Origin: JBEKHT01 sp049511715
GTDB taxonomy: Bacteria > Chloroflexota > Anaerolineae > Anaerolineales > RBG-16-64-43
Assembly (NCBI GenBank): GCA_049511715.1
Contig: JBEKXU010000057.1
Location: 1 to 5,950, forward strand
Direction of reading: 5' to 3'
DNA length: 5,950 nucleotides
Shown: piece after piece, positions 1-5,892 of the stretch
How the letters are laid out: each line of letters begins with the position of its first letter
Position numbering within the stretch: the stretch's first letter is position 1
Program-made: the position numbers and the translations under genes
The notes under the pieces: model-generated
What the model was told of the DNA's origin: nothing
The model's database searches: none
The model's input: the letters and a program-made list of their open reading frames with translations, nothing else

Positions 1-120
1 CACGTCACACACAAAACTGGCATTGACGTACCCACGTTCGTTTCTCTCCAGCGCGACCAGCCGCCCCAGATCGTAATGCTGGAAGACCTCATCGAGTTCG
101 ACCGCGGGGTCTGTGGCCAT
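1..120 (-). CDS. APH-fold / homoserine-kinase-like phosphotransferase, N-terminus only
   Basis: Partial gene: the first 40 codons read leftward from ATG at 120 and leave the window with no stop. The start is well supported by a GGAGGAG ribosome-binding site four bases upstream. The visible protein begins MATDPAVELDEVF and continues with HYDLGRLVALERNERGYVN around residues 15-34. The pattern YDLG....E...RGYVN followed by a beta-strand resembles the first strand and nucleotide-binding loop of the aminoglycoside-phosphotransferase/homoserine-kinase II fold, which transfers the ATP gamma-phosphate to a hydroxyl group on a small molecule in the cytoplasm. That assignment comes from recalled family resemblance over a short stretch. 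The catalytic HGD and DFD motifs would lie outside the window and cannot be checked. The substrate cannot be deduced. The gene is separated from its upstream neighbour by about 630 bp and probably has its own promoter. Confidence 0.6.
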   Translation of the reverse strand, partial: MATDPAVELDEVFQHYDLGRLVALERNERGYVNASFVCDV

Positions 121-124
121 CCGT

Positions 125-131
125 CTCCTCC
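125..131 (-). promoter_or_regulatory. Ribosome-binding site GGAGGAG of the phosphotransferase
   Basis: On the minus strand GGAGGAG is followed by ACGG and then ATG at 120. The purine-rich match to the anti-Shine-Dalgarno sequence is nearly ideal, though the spacing of four is slightly short. It fixes the start of the partial gene at the left edge. Confidence 0.7.
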
Positions 132-231
132 ATGCCCCTTCGCCTCGCCACGGCGCTGATGCATGACCTGCCTACCTGGTGCAAGGCCCGCGGCGACATC
201 CGGGCCGCCGAACCGGGACCGCTCACGGCGA

Positions 232-237
232 ATTGTA
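232..237 (-). promoter_or_regulatory. Possible -10 element TACAAT upstream of the phosphotransferase
   Basis: The minus strand reads GGATACAATTC, a five-of-six match to TATAAT, about 112 nt upstream of the phosphotransferase start. No good -35 hexamer sits 16-18 bp upstream; the best alignment matches only the central GAC. It is an AT-rich island in a GC-rich gap on the strand expected for that gene, so it is listed as a weak candidate only. Confidence 0.2.
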
Positions 238-469
238 TCCGAAGCACCAGGAGTCGGTCGGCCCGAAAGGAACCCTTGAAAGGGCGGGGTCAGAGGTCGG
301 CTCTGCTAGATCCTGTCACTGCGTTGGTCCGAGCCCAGCACTTCCGGTTGCGCCACTAACCCTTCGGGCTTCTCCCGGCGCGGAAAGCATCGTGGGAAGG
401 AAGCCGTGGACCCCTTGTTGGCTTGGTAGCCTCCGGGCTCCGGCTGTAGGCGCCCGGAAATCCTGGGCA

Positions 470-560
470 CAGCGAATGGGATGCCTCAGTTGGAATTACA
501 GTAATCCTGGGTTCGATTAGCAGACGGACACCGCACGATGATAAGCCCCGCCATTCGCTG
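470..560. repeat. 10-bp perfect inverted repeat enclosing 71 bp
   Basis: CAGCGAATGG at 470-479 is the exact reverse complement of CCATTCGCTG at 551-560. The arms could extend with GGG/CCC if G550 bulges. The 71-bp interior shows no continuous further pairing by eye. Across a window of this size, about one such chance repeat within 100 bp is expected, so it is recorded as seen and not claimed as functional. Confidence 0.35.
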
Positions 561-662
561 AGAGACCCCCGACCAGGCTCCTTCCTCCGCCGCGATCCGA
601 CAAAGCGGCCATCACGGGTCTAGCCAGCGGAAAGACGCGTCTGCCTAGCCAATCCCCCCGGA

Positions 663-680
663 AACCTCCGCCGCGGAGTT
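663..680. terminator. Weak hairpin downstream of the DUF362 gene
   Basis: CTCCG at 666-670 pairs with CGGAG at 674-678 around a CCG loop, with flanking AA/TT able to pair past a bulged C. In the minus direction the stem is followed only by TTTCC, and in the plus direction by TTCTTCAT. Neither is a proper U-tract, so this is a poor intrinsic terminator at best. It lies 70-87 nt beyond the DUF362 stop, where an end of transcription would be expected. Confidence 0.15.
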
Positions 681-717
681 CTTCATCTGGCGTCTCTGTG
701 CTTCGGGGATGAAGCTG

Positions 718-741
718 GGCGCAGGCCTCGGAGCCCGCGCC
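718..741. terminator. GC-rich hairpin just after the DUF362 stop
   Basis: GGCGC at 718-722 pairs with GCGCC at 737-741. After one A/C mismatch GGC at 724-726 pairs with GCC at 733-735, leaving a six-base loop. It starts nine bases after the stop codon of the DUF362 gene. No run of U follows on the minus strand, so it is more likely an RNA-stabilising or Rho-associated 3' stem than an intrinsic terminator. Confidence 0.2.
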
Positions 742-749
742 GTTGCACC

Positions 750-1913
750 TCAGCGCGCAGGGACATACCCGATCGGCGCCCGGGTGACGCTCTCCAGCGG
801 CAGGACATCAACCAATTCATACTTGCGGGATCCAATCCCGAGGGCCTCCGCGTATTCCAAGACTCGATATGGGTCCTTAAGGGGTCCGTGCAACTGGCGA
901 AAGGGGTGCCCTTCCCTGGAGTACACCTCCAAGGAAGGCGGAATGTTCTCCTCGATCAGCTGGCAATGCGAAGTCAGGTCCAGCGTGGCTTGCTCGAGGG
1001 CGACCAGATCCTCCGAGCCGAACAGGCCCACGTCCGGGAGAATGGGAAGGGTGGTGAAACCAAAGCAATCGCAGAGCGGCGTGATGTCGGTGGCGAGGTT
1101 CAGGTGCACGCTCTTCCCCGGTGCAAAAGTAGAAAGGGTGATTGCGGTGCTGATGGCACAAGCTTCCTGAAAGGAATCGAAGTTGACGGGGTCGATCCGT
1201 AGGCTTCCCGCCGGAGCCACGGACAGGCAACGGCCACACTGATTACATTGCTCAAAGTGCAGGTGCAGTTCCTCCGGTCGATCCTTGTCTTCCACGAGCG
1301 CCTCGAAAGGACAGGCCGCCATGATTCTCTGCCGCATCGCGGGCTCCGGGCACTTTTCAGGGAACCAATATCGATCAAAGTGGCAGCTGTCGTGCATGGC
1401 GCTACGGGTCTCCGTGACCATGCATCCCAGCGCTAGATTCTTGATCGCCCCCCCAAACCCACAGGAAGGATGGCCCTTGACGTGGGCGAAATTGACCAGG
1501 AAAGACGCATCGTTCACCATACCCGCGAGCTTCCATTCCTTCAGGTTCTTGTAGGGATGGACATGGGAATAGCAGTACTTCTCGTCGATCCCTGCCGCCA
1601 GGTAAACCGGGCATCCAACCGTTTCCTGCGAATAGCCCCGTTTCTCCGCTCCCTCAACGTCCCAATACACGTCTGCAATAAACGGCTTGCCATCCCCTTG
1701 CTTGACAGCCTCCACCACTTTGCGCACGAAGAGGGGTGGGATGGTGGAGTAGTTGATGTTATTTCCCGTGTGCATCTTGATCAGGACCGACTCCCCCTTC
1801 ACCCGGTCTCTCAGGCCCAGCCTCTCAAGAATCAGGTCAAGCTTGGCGGGCAGGGTCTCCTTCGCCTCCATGCGGGTTTGGTGCGCTGATCCGAAGTAGA
1901 CTGAACTGGTCAT
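750..1913 (-). CDS. DUF362 family protein with a half-ferredoxin (one-cluster) domain
   Basis: A 387-residue protein when started at ATG 1913; the frame stays open to 2042, but DUF362 proteins usually begin close to the SSVYFGSA strand seen at residues 3-10. An AGGAG lies 12 nt upstream and a GAGAGG lies closer. The DUF362 core spans roughly residues 40-180, with VLIKMHTG (43-50) and the hallmark HVKGHPSCGFGGAIKNLALGC (144-164). An iron-sulphur insert follows: CPFEAL at 201, then CNQCGRC at 223-229 with Ala233-Pro234 where the fourth cysteine should be. In two-cluster ferredoxins, the CP cysteine of the first motif completes the second cluster. C201 plus C223/C226/C229 could therefore still bind one [4Fe-4S] cluster. 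A further CDC pair lies at 281-283. DUF362 proteins have no settled general reaction. The protein is likely cytoplasmic, with no signal peptide seen. Confidence 0.85.
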   Translation of the reverse strand: MTSSVYFGSAHQTRMEAKETLPAKLDLILERLGLRDRVKGESVLIKMHTGNNINYSTIPPLFVRKVVEAVKQGDGKPFIADVYWDVEGAEKRGYSQETVGCPVYLAAGIDEKYCYSHVHPYKNLKEWKLAGMVNDASFLVNFAHVKGHPSCGFGGAIKNLALGCMVTETRSAMHDSCHFDRYWFPEKCPEPAMRQRIMAACPFEALVEDKDRPEELHLHFEQCNQCGRCLSVAPAGSLRIDPVNFDSFQEACAISTAITLSTFAPGKSVHLNLATDITPLCDCFGFTTLPILPDVGLFGSEDLVALEQATLDLTSHCQLIEENIPPSLEVYSREGHPFRQLHGPLKDPYRVLEYAEALGIGSRKYELVDVLPLESVTRAPIGYVPAR

Positions 1914-2106
1914 AAGCCTCTCAATCTCCTGTTGAATGGCGATTTTCCAGGGGAGAATCTTAGACCCGCTGGCCCGGCCCGCCCACATTGAGACACCAAT
2001 AGGCATCCCGCCAAGCTCAGATTCGGCCCCAGACCGCCCCACCTCTCCTGCATCGGAGAAACCGGCCGCTCGTTCTTTGCCATCCGTGGCGCTGGATCCG
2101 CCGGAT

Positions 2107-2589
2107 CTATCCGTCTTTCCTCGCCAGCCACTCGTCGATCTCTCGAGTGTGCTGACGGTAATCGCGCGTCAAGGCCTCCACGATCCTGCCCACTGTGGCT
2201 GGCCCGCCGCGGTGATGAACGACCCGGTGATCGGCATTCCACTCGCCGGGATCCAGAGTTCCCAGGTAGTCCCGGAACCCCTGTCGAGAAGCGGCAAGCT
2301 GTTCCAACATCTCGCTTTTCGATCGGGAGGCGAACTGGGCGACGGATGCGGCATTTAGGCTGGCGTAGTCCGAGGCGGCATCGGCGTAGTAAACGGGCGC
2401 CTGCCCTCGAAGAATCGCTTGGCATGCGTGAATCATTCGGTAGTTCCAGCCCACCAAGTGCGCCGCCACGTCTCGAGGCGACCAGCCTGGCATCGGTTGT
2501 AAGAAAAAGGGATCCGGGAGGGACCGAAGGCAATCGCAAAACCCGAAAAAGGCCTCGTCGAAAAGGGCCACTTGACTCGAGGTTCCCAC
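2107..2589 (-). CDS. DinB/DfsB-like four-helix metal-binding protein
   Basis: A 160-residue protein starting at GTG 2589, chosen because GGAAGGAG lies ten bases upstream and because the translation from here matches the family length of about 150-170 residues. The diagnostic segment is PGWSPRDVAAHLVGWNYRMI at residues 34-53. This is the conserved Trp...His..GW helix of the DinB-like fold, with His44 as the expected first metal ligand. Near the C-terminus DYRQHTREIDEW (143-154) supplies His147, the expected last ligand; His125 or His126 may be the middle one. The superfamily includes DNA-damage-inducible DinB, ClbS-type toxin-inactivating proteins and bacillithiol/mycothiol S-transferases, so the reaction cannot be named. 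It is cytoplasmic. It lies 98 nt downstream of the ABC permease gene, with a palindrome in the gap, and 193 nt upstream of the DUF362 gene. Co-transcription is possible but not shown. Confidence 0.8.
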   Translation of the reverse strand: MGTSSQVALFDEAFFGFCDCLRSLPDPFFLQPMPGWSPRDVAAHLVGWNYRMIHACQAILRGQAPVYYADAASDYASLNAASVAQFASRSKSEMLEQLAASRQGFRDYLGTLDPGEWNADHRVVHHRGGPATVGRIVEALTRDYRQHTREIDEWLARKDG

Positions 2590-2599
2590 GACAAACTCA

Positions 2600-2607
2600 C
2601 TCCTTCC
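2600..2607 (-). promoter_or_regulatory. Ribosome-binding site that decides the GTG start of the DinB-like gene
   Basis: The minus strand reads GGAAGGAG, then TGAGTTTGTC, then GTG at 2589. The open frame runs on upstream to 2988 without a stop, but that extension overlaps the ABC permease gene. This site and the family length set the start. Confidence 0.65.
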
Positions 2608-2643
2608 TTGTTTGGCTTCTAGTGCAAGGGGCCCCCCGAATCC

Positions 2644-2663
2644 GTTCCGCGAATTTCGCGAAC
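2644..2663. promoter_or_regulatory. Palindrome in the ABC-permease / DinB-like gap, possible operator
   Basis: CGCGAA (2648-2653) and TTCGCG (2655-2660) are perfect arms around a single T. GTT (2644-2646) and AAC (2661-2663) extend the symmetry past one unpaired C at 2647. The one-base centre is too tight for a good hairpin and no U-tract follows, so dyad recognition by a dimeric regulator fits better than a terminator. It sits 55-74 bp upstream of the DinB-like GTG. Confidence 0.35.
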
Positions 2664-2687
2664 CGTCGTATGACCCGCGCCGTTCCC

Positions 2688-3473
2688 TCAGGCGGAGGTC
2701 CCGGAATACCTGTGCAGCCCAATCAGCCAGAAAAGGCGGGAGGCGGCCAGCAGCGCCACCGCCACCGCCGACGCACCGAGCAGGGTTTCCCCGGAAAGCC
2801 GACCGATCAGCGCCTCGGCCGGAACGGTTGTGGCAAATGCCACCGGCACGATGAAGGTCAGGGCAAACCGCAACCAACCCGGGTACAGGCTCACGGGCCA
2901 ACGTCCCGCTTCGTACATGCTCGCGAAGATCTCGAGGATGTTCTCCACGCGCACGAACCAGAAGGACAGGGTGGCCAAGATGAGCCAAAAGCTGTAGATG
3001 ATGGCAGCGCCCGCGATCACCATCGCCGCGAAGTAGCCCGCTTGGGCCGCCCCCACTCTTGCACCCAGCCGCAGGATGGCGGTAACCAGAACTCCCAGTC
3101 CCAGGACAATATCAATCAGTTTCCAGATCTCGACCCGGTGGATGCTGACCAGAAGTTGCGCGTCCTCCGGCATGGTGAGCAGGAAGTCAAGCGATCCGTC
3201 GCGAACCGAGGAGATTAGCTCCTCCATTCCCGGCTGGATCACGAGCCCGATGATCCCTCCGACGAGAAAGTACACCCCGATCAGGGCCAACACCTCATCG
3301 GGGGTCCACCCGCCCAGCGTGTCCGTGAAGGAGAATACCACCGCCAGACCCCCCAAGGCTGTCGCCAGCTCCAGCAAGGACTGGAACAGCTGGACAAAGA
3401 AATTGACGCGATAGGCCAGCTCGTCCATGACACTGACCCGGAAGAACACGCCCAGGAGGCGCAGGTAGTTCAT
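2688..3473 (-). CDS. ABC-2 type transporter permease, DUF990/COG3694-like
   Basis: A 261-residue integral membrane protein. Its ATG at 3473 overlaps the TGA of the preceding permease gene (ATGA), so the start is well fixed and translation is probably coupled. About six hydrophobic helices are visible, near residues 24-48, 60-79, 115-137, 145-173, 198-218 and 230-254. Between helices 2 and 3 the cytosolic loop carries SVRDGSLDFLLTMP (89-102). This matches in position and pattern VREGNLSFALLKP of the neighbouring permease and is characteristic of the ABC2_membrane_6 (DUF990) family. ENILEIFASMYEAGRWPVSLYPGW (177-200) followed by IVPVAFATTVPAEAL is also typical, as is the C-terminal RYSG. It probably pairs with the other permease as an asymmetric channel. 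The exported substrate is unknown; no periplasmic binding protein is seen, consistent with an exporter. Confidence 0.88.
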   Translation of the reverse strand: MNYLRLLGVFFRVSVMDELAYRVNFFVQLFQSLLELATALGGLAVVFSFTDTLGGWTPDEVLALIGVYFLVGGIIGLVIQPGMEELISSVRDGSLDFLLTMPEDAQLLVSIHRVEIWKLIDIVLGLGVLVTAILRLGARVGAAQAGYFAAMVIAGAAIIYSFWLILATLSFWFVRVENILEIFASMYEAGRWPVSLYPGWLRFALTFIVPVAFATTVPAEALIGRLSGETLLGASAVAVALLAASRLFWLIGLHRYSGTSA

Positions 3474-4273
3474 GCCCCCACCGCCGAATAGACCCGGACC
3501 CCCGCCCGCCACACAGTCCGCACCAGGGCCAGGCTCAAGGCCAGCCACACAATCTGGGCTCCCAGACCGATCCACCCCTGCAACGGGCTGAGCTGCCCGG
3601 TCAAGAGTTCCACCGGGAACCCGATCATCCAGCGGAAGGGCAAGACCGAGGCCAGAATCTGGATCGAAGGGGGGAACAGCGAGAGGGGCACGATTTGCCC
3701 GGAGAGGAACAGCAACGGCACATAGTAAGCCTGGTTGATGGCGCTCACGCGTGTCGTCCAGAAGGCCGATTGCGCCAGGGCCCATTCCACAAGGAACCGG
3801 ATCAGGAAGGCCAGCACCAGAGCCGGCACGGACATCGCGAGGGACCAGAGGGCCGGGGAGGCGGAGGGTCGGAAGATCCAGGCCAGGATCGCCGCGGCGG
3901 CCAGCATCATGGGAAGGGTGATCATCTTGGAGGAGAGATTGTCGGCGATGTCGGAGTGAATGGGGTGCACCGGCTTCAGGAGGGCGAACGACAGGTTGCC
4001 TTCCCGGACGCGGTACTCGTACTCGTACATGATCCAGGTGTAGGTCACATGATTGACGAGCATCAGGATAATGTAATAGGCGGCAAAACCCTGGGTCGTG
4101 ATCGTGCCCACCTGGCCCCCGTTCGTTTCTGAAACCGCCGACCAGACAATCAGGTAGACCAGCGGTTCCAGAATGTGGGCGATCATCCAGATGACCAGCG
4201 AGGCTCGGTACTGGAGCGTGGAGGCCAGGGTCGTCTTGAACTGCTGCACATACAGATCGATCAGAGCCCTCAC
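3470..4273 (-). CDS. ABC-2 type transporter permease, COG4587-like
   Basis: A 267-residue integral membrane protein starting at GTG 4273. That start overlaps the ATPase stop as GTGA and follows an AGGGGGAC ribosome-binding site. Its own TGA overlaps the next gene's ATG. Hydrophobic helices lie near residues 27-46, 62-82, 117-135, 141-165, 183-203 and 232-255, giving about six crossings. The cytosolic segment EYEYRVREGNLSFALLKPV (84-102) is the likely coupling region facing the ATPase and is a hallmark of this DUF990-related permease class. LPFRWMIGFPVELLTGQLS (211-229) is the other strongly family-like stretch. The N-terminal helix (residues 1-24) is amphipathic and lies before the first crossing, as is usual for ABC-2 permeases. 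It is the first of two distinct permeases in the operon and is expected to form a heterodimer with the second in the cytoplasmic membrane. Confidence 0.88.
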   Translation of the reverse strand: MRALIDLYVQQFKTTLASTLQYRASLVIWMIAHILEPLVYLIVWSAVSETNGGQVGTITTQGFAAYYIILMLVNHVTYTWIMYEYEYRVREGNLSFALLKPVHPIHSDIADNLSSKMITLPMMLAAAAILAWIFRPSASPALWSLAMSVPALVLAFLIRFLVEWALAQSAFWTTRVSAINQAYYVPLLFLSGQIVPLSLFPPSIQILASVLPFRWMIGFPVELLTGQLSPLQGWIGLGAQIVWLALSLALVRTVWRAGVRVYSAVGA

Positions 4274-5247
4274 CGGTCCCCCTGCGCAAAGACGCTCTCG
4301 ATCACCTCCTCAATTGGAGGATCCTCGACCAGAAGGTCGATGACCGGAAGGTCCGCCAGTAATCGCTCAGTGACCCGGGCCGTTTCCGCCTTGGGGACGC
4401 GAAGGGTGAAGCTCCCTTCGTCGCAGGAAACCACCTCCCCATAGGAGTGCAGATCGGCTCGGCAGTCCTCCAACTGGACCATGATCGTCTTGTGCGCCGT
4501 GAATTGCTGCACTAGAGCCGTCAGCTCCCCGTCAAAGAGGAGACGCCCATGATGGATCACAATGACCCGCCGGCAAAGGGCCTCCACATCCGCCATATAG
4601 TGGCTGGTGAGCAAAACCGTCGCCCCGAAACGGCGGTTGTACTCATCAATGAAGGCGCGAATGCGCCGTTGCATGGTCACATCCAACCCGATGGTCGGTT
4701 CGTCAAGAAAGACCACCTGAGGCCGGTGCAGCAGGGCTGCAGCGACTTCGCATTTCATCCGTTCCCCCAGGGAAAGGTTGCGCACGGGTTTGTGCAGCAG
4801 AGGCCCTAGATCCAGGAGATCGGTCAGTTCCCGGATGGTGCGGGAATAGTCGGCAGGGGGGATGCGATATACAGCGCGGTTCAACTCGAACGAATCAAGG
4901 GGGGGAATATCCCAAACCAGCTGGTTCCGCTGACCCATCACCAGGGTGATCTGCCGCAGGAACGCCTTGTCGCGCTTCCAAGGGACAAAACCCAAGACCG
5001 TCACCTCGCCCGCCGTGGGATGCAGCAGACCGGAGAGCATTTTGAGGGTCGTGGTCTTCCCGGCCCCATTGGGACCCAGGAATCCAACCACTTCGCCGGG
5101 TTCCAAGTCGAATGAGATCCGGTCCACCGCAGGTACATCTTGCGTCTTGCGGTGCACGAGACTCTCGAGGGCGGGCAGGATGCCCGACTCCCTCTCGCTG
5201 ACCGTATAGGTCTTGCAGAGATTCTGGATGTGAATCGCCGCAGGCAT
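4270..5247 (-). CDS. ABC exporter ATP-binding protein, COG4586-like
   Basis: A 325-residue cytoplasmic ATPase. In order: Walker A GPNGAGKTT (58-66), Q-loop Gln106 in VMGQRNQLVWD, signature LSLGE (158-162) in place of LSGGQ, Walker B VVFLDEP (178-184), D-loop GLD (187-189) and switch His216 in TSHYMADVEALC. All catalytic residues are present. The extended MGQRNQLVWDIPP segment and the LSLGERMKCEVAAALLHRP signature mark the COG4586 subgroup, which is found with two DUF990-type permeases exactly as here. Residues 250-325 form the usual C-terminal extension of this group. The ATG at 5247 was chosen because MPAAIHIQNLCKTY aligns with the first strand of the domain. It has only a weak GGGA upstream, and the frame is open back to 5751, so in-frame starts at 5307 or 5346 are alternatives. 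It powers the two permeases encoded next, by hydrolysing ATP as a dimer. Confidence 0.92.
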   Translation of the reverse strand: MPAAIHIQNLCKTYTVSERESGILPALESLVHRKTQDVPAVDRISFDLEPGEVVGFLGPNGAGKTTTLKMLSGLLHPTAGEVTVLGFVPWKRDKAFLRQITLVMGQRNQLVWDIPPLDSFELNRAVYRIPPADYSRTIRELTDLLDLGPLLHKPVRNLSLGERMKCEVAAALLHRPQVVFLDEPTIGLDVTMQRRIRAFIDEYNRRFGATVLLTSHYMADVEALCRRVIVIHHGRLLFDGELTALVQQFTAHKTIMVQLEDCRADLHSYGEVVSCDEGSFTLRVPKAETARVTERLLADLPVIDLLVEDPPIEEVIESVFAQGDR

Positions 5248-5829
5248 CGAGATCAAGTCCCACTGGGACGAGGGGAGATTTTTGGCCGCTCCAACCTTGC
5301 CCCCCATAGGAGGCGGGCTCGCTTCTGACGGTTTTTCATTTGTCACCTTCCAGGCCGAACCGCGTCCATCCCGCCTCCCAAGAGGCGAAGATTCTGGCCG
5401 CTTTATCCCCTGGGCCGGGCTTCCCGCATTGGCCGAGGGGTAACTCCATCCCACTCCATCGGGGACGGCGCCGCCACTCAACTGAAATACCAGAGCTCCG
5501 GTCCGGGTATCGGGTGGTTCCCGCAGGATGGAATCTATCATATCCGGAGGTCCGCCAATACCCCCGCCCAATGCAGGTCGGCAGCCCAAGAAGGAGACCT
5601 CCTCCCCTCGCCCTGATCGAAACTCGAAATCATCGCGGTCAGACATTCCGCCAAGCCCCTCGATACCTTGGGAAATCCTCGCCTTGGCCCCCGCGGCGAC
5701 TTGCCTCGATCTCGGCGCCGGGGCTCCTTCAGGAATTGGAGTGAGGTCCACCGCAGCCCCCCAAGCGAATGACCGCCATCAACAGGAAGGCGTGCCCTCC
5801 ATCGCTTGCCGCGACTCAAGGCGAGGTCG
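5248..5829. other. Gap of about 580 bp upstream of the ABC operon, no clear gene
   Basis: Apart from the possible leader ORF, nothing here is recognisable as a gene. The ATPase frame has no stop codon back to 5751, but its translation is rich in Gly, Pro, Arg and Ser with no ABC-like or membrane character, so the open frame is best explained by high GC content. The promoter of the ABC operon should lie here. The only AT-rich hexamer noticed is TATGAT on the minus strand at 5542-5537, about 290 nt before the ATPase start and without a convincing -35. The right boundary is the apparent terminus of an insertion sequence. Confidence 0.55.
5253..5339 (-). CDS. Possible 28-codon leader ORF ahead of the ABC operon
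   Basis: ATG at 5339 is preceded by GGAAGG with six-base spacing (5346-5351), a better ribosome-binding site than that of the ATPase gene itself. The frame, different from the ATPase frame, encodes a short, very basic peptide beginning MKNRQKRARLLW, with seven Arg and three Lys in all. It ends at TGA 5255-5253, only five bases before the ATPase ATG. The arrangement would suit translational coupling or a regulatory leader peptide. No known peptide is recognised and short frames like this arise by chance, so this is a hypothesis based on spacing and ribosome-binding-site quality. Confidence 0.25.
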   Translation of the reverse strand: MKNRQKRARLLWGARLERPKISPRPSGT

Positions 5830-5837
5830 TGTCAACA

Positions 5838-5880
5838 GCGGTCGAAAACTGACCCTTTTCCAGCGGTCCAATTTTGACCC
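5838..5880. repeat. Two 18-bp terminal repeats of the IS21-like element
   Basis: Copies at 5838-5855 and 5863-5880 share GCGGTC at one end and TGACCC at the other, with a six-base AT-rich middle (GAAAAC and CAATTT). Each unit is itself nearly palindromic (GGTC...GACC). They probably serve as binding sites for the IstA transposase. Confidence 0.65.
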
Positions 5881-5892
5881 CCCGCCGGTGAT

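Larger units (their letters stand above)
121..749. other. Gap of about 630 bp with no recognisable gene
   Basis: Open frames in this stretch encode arginine-, proline- and glycine-rich translations with no recognisable motif, typical of chance frames in GC-rich DNA. No tRNA was found: GGTTCGATTAG near 505 resembles a T-loop but has no complementary T-stem or acceptor stem. The stretch holds the ribosome-binding site and possible -10 of the phosphotransferase and a small nest of competing hairpins at 261-285. It also has a 10-bp inverted repeat (470-479 with 551-560) and two weak hairpins at 663-680 and 718-741 beyond the end of the DUF362 gene. It probably contains the transcription end of the DUF362 gene and the promoter of the phosphotransferase. 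No riboswitch class was recognised. Confidence 0.6.

Noticed and set aside
179..520. Plus-strand 113-codon frame in the left intergenic gap
   Set aside because: No recognisable motif, no ribosome-binding site of note, and a composition typical of chance frames in GC-rich DNA.
490..530. tRNA-like T-loop GGTTCGATTAG
   Set aside because: The flanking bases do not form a T-stem and no acceptor or anticodon stem could be found at the required distances.
545..575. CTGAGAGACCC resembling the CTGAGA core of a TPP riboswitch
   Set aside because: The partner elements expected downstream (the CCTGATC-type and GCGTAGGGA-type conserved boxes) are absent and no thiamine gene is nearby.
709..1170. Plus-strand 153-codon frame, and other long plus-strand frames at 888-1202, 1470-1889, 2346-3218 and 3695-4132
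   Set aside because: They lie antisense to well-supported genes, are rich in Arg, Gly and Pro, and show no domain motif; they are shadows of the minus-strand coding pattern.
1914..2042. 43-codon N-terminal extension of the DUF362 protein
   Set aside because: The extension has no family resemblance, while the ATG at 1913 directly precedes the conserved first strand and has upstream purine-rich sites.
2095..2107. GATCCG-C-CGGATC palindrome at the end of the DinB-like gene
   Set aside because: One-base centre, no U-tract and half inside coding sequence; a chance palindrome around a GGATCC site is the simpler reading.
5537..5542. TATGAT as the -10 of the ABC operon promoter
   Set aside because: No acceptable -35 at 16-18 bp spacing and a leader of nearly 290 nt; too weak to list as a feature.
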